Source: Myripristis murdjan (lineage: Eukaryota > Chordata > Actinopteri > Holocentriformes > Holocentridae). Taken from it: a stretch of DNA of 64,000 nt. The position numbers and the translations under genes were made by a program. This document shows positions 12,801-31,974 of the stretch, in pieces. Numbering within the stretch: position 1 is the first letter of the stretch; each line of letters opens with the position of its first letter. The notes under the pieces are model-generated. The model searched no databases. It worked only from the letters and a program-made list of their open reading frames with translations, and was not told where the DNA came from. The stretch covers positions 23,812,413 to 23,876,412 of the forward strand of contig NC_043994.1 of assembly GCF_902150065.1 (NCBI RefSeq). The letters are read 5' to 3'.

Positions 12801-15550
12801 CCCAAAACTCCTGTGGCAAACATGGGGGGTGAACTTTACCTCAGTGAACAAGCTATGGGTATCATAATTCAACTTAAACAGTACGTTAAGTCACCCAGTT
12901 GGATCAACAATATTATCTAAACAGTGTTAAGCTCTTGCAATGGTGAGCAAGAATGTCCTTTTTTCTAAATTCCTCCTGTCACCAGGCTCCCTCTACTGGT
13001 GACATTTACCTGAATATCACTTGGATAAAAACATAGGGTGAGCAAAATCTAGAAAATCATTTTATCCAATGATGCAGTACATTTAACACCCCATTGTAAA
13101 CTACAAACTAAAAATAAAATATCATTATATGCTTTGTCTGCAGCAGCATTGAAAAGACAGGGTTCTTCTATTGCAACAGGGGGGTACAGACAACATACTA
13201 ATTAAAACTTGGCTAAAATGTGAAATTCATAGTTTCAAGTCTACAGTTTGCTGTGTAATTGTCAATACTTAAAGAATAAGACACCAGAGAAGACATGCTT
13301 TTCAGTAGATTTTACTTTTTTTGTAACATGAATCCTCGACCTTTATCTGGAGAGCATTTTGGGATGCTTTGTCAGTGAAACCTGAGATCAAAAAAACTCC
13401 TTTCAGGGAGCATTTAAGTAGTATATTTTAGGTTTGTGACGTGTAATTTCCCACTCTCTAAGCAAGAAAAAAATAATAATAATACAAAAAAACATCTTCT
13501 AACAGTTAAACAAAGATCCATAGAACAGAAAACGAACAGTGTTGAGGTTCAGCCTTTGTCTCTACAGGAATGAGGTGAGGTGGGTGAGAAACAGAACACC
13601 ACTCCCTGCTGGAGAAAGGAGATAACAGTTGGTGCCATTTTAGACCAACAGATGGAGACAGGTCACACACTCCTGGAGTACTGGGCGAGTTGGGAGACAT
13701 TGTTGGGCACTGGGCGAGAGAGGGTTACATGTGGACAAACAAACAAAAAAAAAACTCAAGGTACACATTCTAAAATAAGACTCAGAGTGAAAATACGCTT
13801 TAAATGTATATGTGCAACAGTGATCCAAGGCACAATAGCACAGTGTGTCATGCTTTACTAGTTTCCCTTAAATGAACTTCAGAGGTCAAGTGAGTCTGGG
13901 GATTCAGTCAGTTCTGTGCCCGCTTGGGTCGACCAGATAGCTTAAAGTTGATACTAGCAATGCCTCTTACGGAGTTGTGCTGAAACCCAGCAACCAAGGA
14001 TTTCCCCTGCATGGGTCGAGAGGGAGGGATAGAGATGGGAGGACTGTATCGTCTAAATGGGAACTGTTTAACTTGGGCAGCAAGAGCATCTATCGGTGAC
14101 AACTCAATAGTCAAAAGGTCAAAAGATAGGATGGCAGACACAACTCAATTTAAGCATATCCACAAACAAAAAGCCTGTATTTACTCTGCCACCTTGAATC
14201 TGTTTTGTTTCTGCTGTCAGCTTGGCTATTCAGGCAGATTGAAAAGGAATGAGAGAATTTCTGTATATTGGCTCATAATTGGCGTTCTTCATGGTTGACT
14301 GGCATTCAAGACTGCAAATATTCCGATTTCCTTTGACAGATTCAGATCCAAAACATCCATGATGAGACAGAGTTCAATGAGAAAATTAGCAGTGAGAAAT
14401 AGCAGTCAGTTATTTCTGTCAATCTCTAGGCTCTTTAGCAGGAGCATGATGATGACTCAGTGCTGTTTTGATAACTCAGGCCCGTGTTTACTTGTTTTCA
14501 TCACCCCATCTACTAGATATGATACTACCTCAAGAGTAATTTCAGTGTGCAATCACAGCTGAATCCTCATATGCATACACAAACATAAAGGCAAAAAGGC
14601 TGGAAAGCAGCCCTGAAAATAAAGACGGTTAGTGTTTATGGATTTCAGACCTTACTGAATAAAATCTTTCATCTGCCCAACTACTTTTTGGCATCCTGTC
14701 AAGATTTATTGACGAAAAGAGCTGTCATTTTGCAAATGTTTACCGACGTGCCTGAAAATCTAGCATCTGAGCAGACCATCTGCCTTTCAGCCTTTTGGTC
14801 ATTATGTCAATTCTGGTTCCAAATAATAACAAGCGCTAAGGCCAAGATAACTGACTCGTAAATATTTCTGGATGAAAAATGCAATGACACTCTGACTAAA
14901 CAGATCCATGCTCAAATCTTCAATACTGAGAACGGAGTGCAATACTTACAGAGATTCAAGCTGGCAGTGTAAACAGAGACTAACCATGCCAGAGAGGTTA
15001 TGAGTAATTCACTCAGTATCTAGTCTGATTACATTTTCGTAGCACCCAAAACTGCGGCCTGACCCCACCAAAATATATATTTTATATTCCTAAGGTGTCA
15101 TTAGAATCTGGGTACAGTGTTACTCTCAGTAAGTCTTTGGGCAAACCTACATTGATGGCTTTTGGAGAATAAATGCCAACACTGTTTTTTGTTCAAATGT
15201 ACTGCCAAACTACTGGTAAATACTACTAAGTCTAATAAAAATAATAATAATGATACAAAAAAGGGAGAAATAAAGGGAACAAAATATGAACAAAAAAACA
15301 TATTTAATAGACTAATATGAGAGTAATAATAATAGTTTTTGGTTTGTACAGCAGGGGGGTTAGTGTAACTTTGTTGGGTGCAGCCCTTTGTTAGCAACTA
15401 CAACATATGTTGAAGAGCAGTGGTAGTAGCTACCTATGATGCTATTTTCAAAGTTTAAGTCGCATATAGCTTGAAGCAGTCAGTCAAAACACTCATTTCA
15501 TATTCATCTGGCAACATTTAAATATTCTGGATTTCCATTTAGATCTGCAG
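9808..15550. other. Intergenic stretch between srd5a2 and memo1, no gene seen
   Basis: About 5.7 kb lie between the srd5a2 start codon and the presumed memo1 3' end. Open frames are all under 100 codons, lack homology I recognise, and have no flanking splice context. The first few hundred bases must hold the srd5a2 promoter, but no TATA box or other clear element stands out. The rest is AT-rich with short A/T runs. I see no mobile element with recognisable ends. Confidence 0.55.
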
Positions 15551-15551
15551 T

Positions 15552-15557
15552 TTTATT
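15552..15557 (-). terminator. Candidate poly(A) signal of memo1
   Basis: A minus-strand AATAAA lies about 500 bases after the memo1 stop. Its position suits a moderate 3' UTR, but the hexamer is common in AT-rich sequence. Confidence 0.35.
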
Positions 15558-16051
15558 ATCATTCCTTTTCTGAGGCAAATTACATGAGCACAGATCACCA
15601 AGAGTGCAAATGTAAAGATTACATTTTTACAACTCAAATCCATCTTTTTGTCAGGAAAAACAAAAGGGACTAAGAGGACAACTACAGTCCTTGCAAGATC
15701 CCATATAAGACTCCCCCTCCCCACGCTTACTCCAAGCCAAAATAATAAGCACTCCTCCTATCTCCGCTAACCATTCGCTCCTACAAAATCTCAAAACTGC
15801 ACTTCAAGCAAAATGTTTCAACCAAAAGCTCTGAGACACACTTCAAACTGAAAGGAGGGTGGAGAGTGGCAGGAGAGCCGAGGGAGAGAGAGAGAGAAAG
15901 GAGACTGTATTGGCTTTGAGTGTCTAGGTCCTTCCTGCAGATAGTGGGTGTAGTTGAGGGAAGGGGAGGGAGGGTGTCTGGGTCAGGTTATGGCAAGAGA
16001 TAATAAGAGTGGGGCGGGGCGGTGCTGCAGTGGCCCCTGGGAAAGTCGACC

Positions 16052-19000
16052 TCAATGGACGATGAGCGCCCCGGCAGCGTAACTCACGGAGCTGTCCTGC
16101 CAGTTCCTGCACTCACTTGACTGGGCATAGTTCAGGAAAGAGAAGTTCATTTCTAAGCCCGTCTTCCTCAGCTCAGCCACAGCCTGCAGACAACAAGACA
16201 CACTCAGTCATTCATTCACAAAATGACCCACATGCAGGAGTGCATACACACACATTCATGCATTATGCAATAAGGGCAAGGATGTGTCTATCTTCCTCTT
16301 AACAGGCAATTCAGCCAAACTACTTTGACATCTATCAAGTTTCTATTTGTCCCTCACTGCTGATTCAAACTCTTCATCAGCCCTCCAACAGACTCAGGTC
16401 AGGGCTTCACCTAACGCTTAGTTTCACTGTCCATTGTTTCATTTGTACTTTTATGCAGTTGTGGTTATGTTTCAAGCTGAGGTTCAACTGCTAAAAAGGT
16501 TTCATAATATAATCAATATTTCTAAATTGTTTCTAAATTGTTTAGTTAATCATATCTTCTAAAAAAAAAATGGCAAAATAATAACAACTGTCTCTGATAA
16601 GTTAGAGGTGCCCAAAGGAAGTTTGGGAAGTGAAGTTGATTTAGTCTGACCAGCAGCCAGAAGAATTAATGTTAGTGAACGAGAGAAAAAAAAGTTATAA
16701 TCAGCTTGGTATTTTTACTTGATAAATGACAAACATAAACAAAATTATAACTGATTGATTTTCTTTCTTTCTTTTTTTTTTTGCTCTGTGAGTTGCGCTA
16801 CTCACATTTAGCAGCACTCCAATTGGGTGACGTCCACAGATGGTGTTGTGGTACTTCTTCAAGTAGTTGGTGAAGGACATGGGATCCAGCTGCTCTATAA
16901 TGCCCATCCCCTTCACAAGCAGAGGAAAACAAGCAGTGCTGATGAAACTTAATGGTGCATCAATCACAACCGTTTCTGTCCCATAGCACAAAGTTCATAA
17001 TACTGTGTACCTGTGAGGGGTTGACAGGCTTATTGATGAAGCTTTTGGTTCTTATTCCATTTGGAAACAACACCCCCTCTCTCTTATTTTCAACAGCACT
17101 TTGACAAAGGATTATTAATTAGTGTTATCATGCTCTGTGATATAGTGCCACTTCTCTCGGGTCTCTTCTCTCATTATACAGCTCACTCTCTACTGTGTAA
17201 ATGTGACTTTATTATTCATGTACACTGTGCAAGAGTCCTGTCAATGTTGCCATTTCTTGTACATTAATGTGGATCGATTAAACATATATATGACTTGATG
17301 ACTCTTAGATATGCACTTGGCTGCTTTAGTAGTTGCCTAGCTGAGCATAATCCAACACATTTTTACTTACTTACATATTGAAACTCTACATTTTTTATCG
17401 TTTCTGAACAAAAATAAAAATGCAATTTCCAAGCTAAATATGGTAATGGGGTTTACCATTTTATCGAGGTGCTCAATAGATCTGTAAATCTCCCCTTGAG
17501 ATTCATCGTAGTATGTATAACGGAACCGCTGACCTACAAAGAAGAAGAACTGGACATCAGTGCAAAGCCAGACACACAGTTAGGACATTTTAAGCCCTGA
17601 TGATGAAACTATCCTGTGAGCACACAGACTATATTGTTATAGTCAGGTTAAATCCAAACAATGACTGCTAATTTCAATGCCAAGTTATTTGTCAACACGT
17701 ACCCCAGTGGCAGAAGTCGGATGAGATGATGAAGAGGTTGGAAGGGTCTGCCAGGTACTTGCTGAGCAGCTTCCCATACTCCTGTTCCTTGCTCTCGCTC
17801 AGGGCACCCACCAGCACAGGGACGATGCTAAACTCGTCTTTGTGGCTGCAAAAGGGTGAACAAATCAAATTACTGGATTAAGCAATCTGGGTGCAATAAT
17901 GTCGCCTTGCTTTCAAAATTCAGATTGATGAGCAAGGGTGGAAAAAACAACAGCTCAGCATCAATACAGCCTCTTTTTTTCACCATGCATCCATCAGTGA
18001 AAATTCATTAGAAAGATCCACACACTGTAAACAAATCAGCCCAGCTGCCTGCAGCCAGGCCAGGAGGATTAAAACAAGGTGGAGGAAAAGAGTGACTATG
18101 GATTGTATAATAAGGTGGCACAGGGAAGATTGGTGCATGTCACCCCCTCTATACACCCCCTCCTGTTCACACGACACCAGAGGTTTTGGCTACATATGGC
18201 TGGATGATACATGTTAAGCTAATGTACTCAGTTCTCTTCATACTACCTGATCTCCGCTTTTCTGAAGCAAGAGACTCCCTTTGACTCCTGCCAACCTAAC
18301 AGAAGGCTGTATCAATTATGCATGTTAACAAGTTCCATGTGTCACTGCACCAATGTGATTTGGATTTATGTATAGGAAGGCAATGGAAAGCACGAAATAA
18401 GAGCAAAAAAAAATGCCATCTTCTGCAATTTTGTTAGTAGTGGCACAGATGTTTCAATAAAGGTTGAGAAACTGTGGGACTATTTCCCTGTTGTTCAAAA
18501 ATGGCACGCTTATGCGTCTTACCTCTCCATGGCTTTAGCAGTGTAAGGCAAGTGCATTTCAATACTGTGCTCATCTTCATCTGTCTGCAGACTCATCCGC
18601 TCAAACATCCCAGTTTTCCAGAGGTCGGCATAAACTGCAAGACAGGGGTGAGTTTTGCTTTAATTTGTGCACGCTATTGTGTCCATTTCTTCCGATGAAA
18701 TTATTTTTTGGAGCTGGACGCTCTCGTTTAAAGTGGGCATTTTGATAAGTGCTTAGCAGCACTGAACCTCGTAAGCTGACAAAGCCTTTTGTCTCTGAGT
18801 CAGGGAAATTTCAATTCACTAAAGGGATGTTTAAGAAGTATTTTGCCTCCCAAGACTGCTTGAGGTCTGCATTATTAGATCTGGCACCTGCAATATTATG
18901 TCCAGTCTGCAGTAGAAAAGCCACACTCATTTTTTACTAACACCGCTTGCACTTCTTCTACAATTCAATTCATCAAAAATGACAGAGAACATTTTTTTCC

Positions 19001-21462
19001 ATCTCATTTGTTCCATGATACAAAGCAGGACTGAACTAATCTCTAAACTAGCCAAACCTACAGTGCAGTCCAAATGGTGATTGTGTTTGTGCGACATCAA
19101 GGCAAGAAATAAAAAAAAGAAGTGAGAATTGCCATCTGTAAATGTTTGTGGAAGCGACAAAACGACGATTTAACAAGGAAAAACAGTGAATACCCTTCTG
19201 GTCGATCCTCAGGTCATAGAGGGGTGTTCTATAGACCTCTGCAGGAGAGAGGGCACAGCGGGAGAGGGGCACATGGTGTGAAGGTCCCAGGATGAAAACC
19301 CTACGACTGAAGGACAACAGGGCATTATCTCACTCAATCTGTTCACCAAAACTGCACCTAAATTAAAAGATTTAACGTGTGGGGGACGACGTTAACAGAG
19401 ATATACTCATGTCCTACAAATTGTTGATAGTGAGCAATAGAAAACAGCAAATGACTCACGTAACAGAGGGATCAACTTGCTTGTAAGCATGTGCCGCACA
19501 AGCACCACAGTAAGTATACCCAGCATGCCTGTGGGGGGGAAAAATCAGTCCAATTAGAAAAGGATGGCGCTGCTGCAATTGTGACCATTATCAGATGATA
19601 TTTTCGTGCCATTTCAAGAGTGTGTGCTTACGGTGCTATGATGGCTCTAGCAGGTCTGATGGTAGATTGTGCTTGGGACAGCCAGCCATCTAGTTGTGCA
19701 TTCAGCTGGGATCCTGGAAAGGGAGAGGAAAGGGGAAAAAATGTAAATGTCAAATTTTGTGCTCACTGACTGTGTTTAACATTTAAAATTAACCACATAC
19801 AAGGAGCAAAAAACATCAACAACTTTAGTTTATCATCCATCGTGAGAAAACATCTGCAACCTCACAGTGTCTCACTACTGAGTTTGCTCTGATCAGTTAA
19901 TTAAAGAAGAAACAGACCACAGACACCATCCAGCCTCTCTATTTTCCTGACTTAAATGCCCACGAGTGCCATAGTAGGACAGCACTAGCAAATGACAATA
20001 AACTTAAACTGTCTATTCAACACAAACAAGATTTGATGGACACCGGCAAGCTACAAACAGTGACCTTTTAAATACCATGGGTTTTGAGATAAATTTTTCC
20101 CTTTGATGCAAGAGCACAAGTGAGAGGTGCAAGTCAACAAGAATTAGCTTTAACATGTCCTTTGCAGATATGTATAAGTAAAATCCCACCTCTGATGTTA
20201 GCTGCTCTTGCTAAGCCCTCTGATGTCTGACCTTTAAAAGGAAACACTCATACACACTTTCAGTCAATCTCGAGCAAACCACTCTGTGAGTCTGTTCAGA
20301 TCTAAAGCTTGAAAGGTGCCACAGTGTTTAACTTAATTTTTAAAATGGTATGATGACTAATCAAATTGGATGACTATGGTAAACTATCCTGAGGGTTACA
20401 AGAGACATCATCTTCACCACTGTCCACAGATGCTACTCCAAATGCAATCAAAAATCAACTGACTGCTTGATTAACACACATTACAAAACACATGAATAAT
20501 GATTCCTTTGTCTAACACCTCACTGGCACATTTTTGCTCATCTGGGCTGGGGTAACCCAGCTCTAATGCCTTTACAGCTAGATTCTGGATGTTTTTATAG
20601 TGCATATGCAGTCATTAAAAAAGCAAAATGTACCTAAAGGCTAGTGTGGTGTGTTTTTCTAAGTTACACGTTCAGAGCAAAGGGGGGGAAGGGGTATTAC
20701 TAACTTTACAGTGGAAATGGCTTAAGAGGGATAAACAGTCAAGCTTGCTGGGCTTAATAAAAGAGAACTAGCTGCTAGCTAGTAAAATGGGGGAGGGGGT
20801 TGTCGGTGCAACATGAACCTTCAATTTGCTGCCCTGCCCTACCCAGTCCTTTGTTCCGAGGCAGGGAGAATCCTGCACTTTACCAAAGCGAGTCAGGGTC
20901 ACACACCGACAACAGCACAAAAATACGAGCATCTTAAATAGTTTCCGGCAGGCTGGCTGAGGAAATGTCTAATCTAGCCAGCTAGCTGCTAGGCCAGGAA
21001 GTTCTGAAATGTTAGCCAAGTTAGCTATTATTAAGTTGATGCTGACGATAGCTGTGGCCGCTCTGACGAGACAAACACAGACCTGCAGACATGTCTTAGT
21101 TTTCAAAATGTCAATCGGCCATCTGACGAGAAAGTGCTGAATAAGCTCAAACCAACCATGCACCGAAGGAGATAATACAGATAAGACAGTCAGTACCACC
21201 TAGCTAGCCTAGTTTCCAGTAGCTGGATCACAGCCCTTTGGCTATCGCTATTTTGAGAGAAGGTTCAATCCCATACTTGGTCATGTTAAACATCGATGTT
21301 AAACAATACATTATTTTTTTTTGACAAAGAGCAGTCTTGTGGAAAAACAAGTGCAGGGTAGGCACAAGGTGTGCTAACGCGGCCGGTGCTCTGACAGTTA
21401 CCCGAAGCAGAGTACCAGCTGCCGGCGTGACTTGCTTCTCTGCACACCACTCGGTTCGACAT
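16052..21462 (-). CDS. memo1: MEMO1 (mediator of ErbB2-driven cell motility, MEMO/DODA-family)
   Basis: This is a cytoplasmic protein of the MEMO family, structurally related to class III extradiol dioxygenases. It is linked to ErbB2-driven motility, redox signalling and metal (copper/iron) binding. There are nine exons on the minus strand: 21402-21462, 19632-19713, 19460-19528, 19194-19306, 18523-18634, 17703-17845, 17457-17533, 16806-16910 and 16052-16183. They sum to 297 residues, exactly the human length, with continuous phase. [17 protein letters not shown] opens the protein. His49 (in PHAGYTYCG), His81 (GPSHHVPL) and Cys244 (NTICGRHP), the metal-site triad, are all present. It ends [12 protein letters not shown]. 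An in-frame upstream ATG at 21474 gives MGTK-MSNR, and I prefer the conserved second Met. The gene is head to head with spast. Confidence 0.97.
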
Positions 21463-21559
21463 CTTGGTTCCCAAGCCGCCTATCTTGGTTCACTTAACTC
21501 TTGTCAGGCGAACAAAATAAAATCTTCAAAACCGATATTACACCCAAAAGATGAAAGAA

Positions 21560-21950
21560 TGACTGCTGGCTGACTTGTTTGTGGAGCAGAGACAAAGGGC
21601 AGTTGGAGCACAGAGCTGGGCTAACGTTAGCTGGCTAGTGCTGCTGCTGTACCGTCGGCTCGCCGTCCTGCTCTTACCGGTAATACCAAGTAAGACACAG
21701 AGAGAAGCTCGTTAAGCCCTCCGGTAATGTTTTCTAGCGACTTTAGAGAGGCACGGAAAACAACGTGTGAGTATCGAGCGGATAGTCGAGGTCGAGCTGA
21801 TGTGCAGTGGGCTTCCAGGAAAGCAATAACAAAACCCGAAAAACTGTCACAAGTCGGGAATCTGATGTGGATTACTGTTTGGACGGGCTCAGATGAGAGG
21901 GGCGTGTCCGAGGTGTCCTGAGGATGACGTCAGAGCAAGCCCATTGGCTG
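21560..21950 (-). promoter_or_regulatory. memo1 promoter/5' leader region with CRE and CCAAT box
   Basis: This GC- and CpG-richer interval lies just upstream of the memo1 start on the minus strand. It holds a palindromic TGACGTCA at 21925-21932 and a CCAAT box (ATTGG on plus) at 21943-21947. No TATA box is evident. The arrangement resembles the mkks promoter in this window, which also carries a perfect CRE. The exact transcription start is unknown. Confidence 0.5.
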
Positions 21951-21960
21951 CTCCGTCGGC

Positions 21961-23036
21961 CGGCGTGACATGATTCGTGGATATATTTTTTTGAAGGCGT
22001 GGCCATCGACTAGGATGTGCGTTTGTTTTTGTTGCAGCACTGCCCTCCCTTTATTTGAGTGCACATGATACATATATTTTTTTATTAGGAGAGTTTCAGT
22101 AAATATACTTCATTGTACAAAAAACTGAAAATAGATTACAATAAACAAAAAAATATAAGGAAAAGAAACAAGTCAAATAATAAGTACTAGTCAAGCATGT
22201 TTTAAAATCGCTATCTTTAAAAAAATAAAAGTATGCTTTTTTTAACCTAGACCTTTTTGGATATAATATTTACCCAAAACAGTAATGAACTTTATTACAT
22301 AATTGTCATCTGCCAAAAAATCGGATTTGTATCAGAGTGAAATCTTTGTCTACGTTTTGTTTGTTTGTTTGTTTGTTTTGAGAAATTATTCTGTTTCTCA
22401 AACCAAAAACAGTTTACAATGTTTAATAGTTTTCCACCCTCGCAATCACACAAAGTGCATCTGTTGTGTCGTTAGTAAGAGGGCACAACTGTGCACAAGC
22501 AGCATTTATTCTTGTTCTTATTCTTATTCTTATTATCAATGTATACAAGATAAGACTCTGTTCTGGCGGCGTATTGCATCTTCCAGAACATGTTTATGGT
22601 CTACGTGGATGTCTTCTACAAACCCAGGGGGATCAAAGTTCTCATCTATGGCCGAGTTAATCATAAAAATCAATAAAAATCAATATTGAAACAGCTCGTG
22701 CCTGCTGTCCGGTCTCATTTCCGACCAGAGGTGGCAGCACTCACTGGAATATAGATTTATTTATTTTAAATTAATTAAGTTACTTATATAATAAATTGCA
22801 CTCTAACTCATTGAAACACTGGATGTTCATGTTCCACACACTTACCATACATGTACACAAAAGTTTAAAATAGTACAAAAATAAATTAAATCATACAAAT
22901 TGAAACAAATGGAAAAAAGAGGAAATGAAAAGAAAGGCTATTAAATACATTTGGTTATCACTTATGATAAACGACATTCCCAATTTCGATATTTATCACA
23001 TTTTTAAAAAAATCTATCTATCTATCTATCTATCTA

Positions 23037-23095
<59 letters not shown>

Positions 23096-23285
23096 ATACA
23101 ATTCTGTATTTTTGTGTACGAAACCGCCATGTCGCATTCATTTATTTGTTTCTATATCTTAATTTAGCTTATTAATTATTAGTTTATTAGTTTGTATGTG
23201 GCCTCAACGAGAATTTTATACTCATAAATACATGGTCAATAACAAAAAAACAATAACAGAAGTGAGGGCGGAAGTAAGCTCGACG
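21961..23285. other. AT-rich spacer between the divergent memo1 and spast promoters
   Basis: No exon is recognisable. The human neighbour DPY30, which lies between MEMO1 and SPAST in human, was looked for here and no Dpy-30 motif was seen. The stretch contains A/T runs and a compound microsatellite at 23012-23092. Confidence 0.55.
23012..23092. repeat. Compound (ATCT)n(TG)n microsatellite
   Basis: About seven ATCT units pass directly into about 27 TG units, 200 bp upstream of the spast promoter elements. Such tracts are highly variable in length. Confidence 0.95.
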
Positions 23286-23288
23286 CGG

Positions 23289-23536
23289 CACTTCCGGTAC
23301 TCCTCTCTCGCCGTAGCTGCTCTTCGGTAGCAAAACCGGAGCTCGCGTGGAGTTGTTTATGTCGAGATGAAGCACAAGACTAGCTGTTATCTTTTTGGGC
23401 TGATCAGTTTTTATGAGCTCATGGGCTGCGGTTTGACCCGGTTATAGATACATAAAAAACGACGTTTCCTGAGTCCGAGTAACGAGCAGCGAACCGTTGG
23501 GTCGCGTTTCACAGGCGCGAGCGACGCGGCGGAGTC
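23289..23536 (+). promoter_or_regulatory. spast promoter and 5' leader with two short upstream ORFs
   Basis: CACTTCCGG at 23289-23297 is a consensus ETS/GABP site in reverse orientation, at the left edge of a CpG-rich leader. Two short upstream ORFs precede the main start: ATG at 23359 (three codons then stop) and ATG at 23413 (seven codons then stop). An in-frame stop lies about 54 bases before the main ATG, so the coding exon cannot extend upstream to a membrane-hairpin segment within this exon. Confidence 0.5.
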
Positions 23537-28817
<5,281 letters not shown>

Positions 28818-28855
28818 AACCCGGTAGCTCATTTGCACTTAAAGAAATCGGTGAA

Positions 28856-28861
28856 AATAAA
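28856..28861 (+). terminator. spast proximal poly(A) signal
   Basis: AATAAA begins only 39 bases after the spast stop codon, implying a very short 3' UTR. A second AATAAA at 29589-29594 would give a 3' UTR of about 790 bases. Which one is used cannot be told from sequence. Confidence 0.55.
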
Positions 28862-31800
28862 TTAACAGTTTGAATATTCAGTGTTGCTCCTCCAGGTAAA
28901 AAATGAAATTGACGAATTTGAGGACTACCATCTAAATGTATTTGTAAAATCCTTGCACTGTACATAGTATAAATATTGAGAAAAGAGAATCACTATGAGC
29001 AAGCCTCCTGTTTTATGGAATGCTTTGCTAATTATTGGGATTTTTTATGAGTTTCTTTTCAGTGTTATGTCTTAAATGTGCTCTTTAAATACTACTGCTG
29101 CCTGATATTGCATATTTATTCTCAACTACTCCATGCAAAACTAGAATATTGTGTTTTCTTGCCTCAAGAGGGCAGCAAATTTCTGTAAATCATGACATAC
29201 AACAGGCTGGCTGGTAGATTGATGATCACATTTATTGGTAAAGTGTGTTATTGACAAGCTGATGAAATCAATCACTAATTTCTCACTGCACTTACCACAA
29301 GACCAGAGTGACAATATAAGGATAACGATTTCCTAAATTGAATGCATTAATTATAATGTATCTTAATCCGGGTTTGTGTAATTTTTTTGCGGAGAAGTTT
29401 TCATTTCATATACAGGTAAAGATTTAAACACATGACTTTTGACATGGCATGATTTGAAAGTAGGAGGCCTAATGGTTTGCTTAAGATTCACACTTTTTTT
29501 TCCCTTACATCCATGAGTTTTGACACATTTAGTAGAATAGCATCTCTTTGAGAGGAACTGTGTGTGGCTGCTACTTCCCTTGCACAATAATAAATGTTAA
29601 AGAACTCTCTTAAGCTGTGTTGTTTCTATGAATACAGATTCATTTTCTTTAACATACTATAATCAACACTCCACACAGATGATTGTCATGTTTGGCTCCT
29701 CTAGATAGATGGCGCCATAGTTCAGTGTGTTTGTCCTTTCCATCTTTCCCTGCAATGGCCTCAAACCACATCTTGAATGATCATATTTGGCGATCTTCAA
29801 TATGTGGAATGCCGTAAACCAATATTGATGAAAAAAGACCATTTTCTTATGTGTAGATGTTGTTATTTGAGTGAATAAGGGCCGGATTGAGCATGAAGGT
29901 CAGAAAGTCACGCTTCCAGGGGCCACATGTACGTACATGTGGGTACAAGTTCTTCAGAGAGAGGTCACAGTGTTGATGAGTGAAGTTATGTTATGCAGCT
30001 TGTTGTGGCCAAGACCCCATAACATCTAATAACACGTCAAGTGACTGAGTGCGAACCAGAGTCCATCAGCTGTCACGACATGTTGCGGGCCGACTCTGGA
30101 TTTCAAAGTGTTTGCGGTCACTCACGGACCTCAATCTCAGCTTCAGTGCGCTCCAAGCTTTTCCATTAAAAATGCAATCTGAATTCAACCTCTCTCCCAG
30201 AGGCCCTTCCTCGGTCAGCCAGTGGTGTTGCCTGCGGTTTATGTGGGCTTCCGGCTGTACTGTCTGTTCCTGCAGATGTTTACAAGCCCAGTAAATGCAA
30301 ACCTTTTTTTGGCAATTAATTCCACTGTGGAAAACTGTCTTGCTGACTTTTTTTTTTTTTTTTTTTTGCTCTGCTCAAAGTCACCGTCCTCGTGAGACGG
30401 AACGAAAAAGCACACAAATTACAAGTCAGATGTGTTCAACACTCACACTCACAGAGTCACAACCACACCTAGGACTACTCTCTTTGCCCCAGGGGAGAGA
30501 TGTTTGGATGGGTGTTTTTATTACGTGTCATGACTGAAGAGCCTCTTTCATAGCTGCAGGCTGGAGAGGAGAGTGTTAGGGGTTATGGCTTAGTCATCAC
30601 TGTATTTTTTATTTACTCTTCACTGACAGCATCCTGCACATTAAACAAATGGCCTTTAGTGTGGACCATTACAAGTTGCAATGATGATTTAGCCTCATTA
30701 TTTTGTTTTTTACTGACCAAATTCTCCTAGCATTGCAATTATGTTTCTCAAAGTGAGCTGGGTGCCTGAAGGTAAGGTAAGATTACACTGCATTTTTTTA
30801 CAAATACTGCAAGGCTGACCTGTGATTTGAAAGTAATAATCAGACGTACATGAATACACGTCACATTTTTGCACTTAGAGAAGACAGAGCGGCACTGAGG
30901 TGGATATAAACATGTCGGTGATTGACAGCTTTCCTTCTTCGTTGCATGTAAGAGCCCTCCACCTCCACAGTGGCTCATTGATGCTGTGACCACTACATCC
31001 ACTCAGGGGAAAACAGAATAGGTGATCATTTGATACCTCCACCGAAACAGCCCACCCTGCAGTGAGAAGAATAATAGTCAACACAGTGAGGACCACTCAC
31101 CAACTGAGCAAACAGACCAGGAGTGTTTCTTCAAGTGGCTCGTTATCAAAACAGTGTGTGGATGAGAGGCTTTTGTTATGGTCCGTGCACACGTCTCGTT
31201 TCGAGGCCACTTGAGCTGCAGGGATTCATTCTGTGAGTGTGTGTATTAATTGCAAACTCGACATCATTTGTTAATAGTCCAAACGTACAATGCTGCACTT
31301 TAGACACTGAAAGAGAAAAATAAGGACAGTGCGCCGACTGTGTTGGAGAGTGGTGGTGAACTTCAATGCCCCTCTCTTGATTGTAAAAGCCTGATTGTAA
31401 ATTTTTCAGCTGGTGCCAAGGGATTTCCCTCCAAATATGGGATTTGGCCCCTTTATCACCTCTGCTTTAAAGGTGTGTTTCAGGGCTGACACAGTGGAAA
31501 GTGTTCAGGACTGAGTGTGTCCACGTTCAAGTACTGGCTGCTACTGTTCCACAGGACAGCACAACCAATATATAACTTCATTTACCATGGGAGTATTATC
31601 TTTCTCTCTCACGACAGGCAAGAGGCCAAATCTAATCTTGTATCCAATGGCAACATCTGTTTTTTATGAGCAAATTTATTTTTCTTACTCACTATTTATT
31701 TATGCTGCGTGTGTGTGGGTGAGTGGGTGTCTGTGGCTGTCTCTGTGTGCACAGTGTAAAAAATGGGGTGTTGGTGCATGGATATGTGCATGTGTGTATA

Positions 31801-31974
31801 CTGTATGTGAACATAGGCTCGTCTGTGAGATTTGTAGTAACCTCAGCCCCAGAGGTTTGGAAGAACCAAGGAAAAGTGTGTCAAGAACTGTCATTGCTGT
31901 GCAGTTCTTACATATGAAGCCAACACTAAACAGAGTTAGCAGGGTTTAATTCTTAAAAAAATAATAATAATAAT

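Noticed and set aside
22303-22689. Possible dpy30-like small gene between memo1 and spast
   Set aside because: The 128-codon frame there has no Dpy-30 motif and contains simple-sequence runs.
31515-31949. 144-codon plus-strand open frame
   Set aside because: It has no homology or domain, a biased low-complexity stretch, and no splice context, so it is a chance ORF in intergenic DNA.
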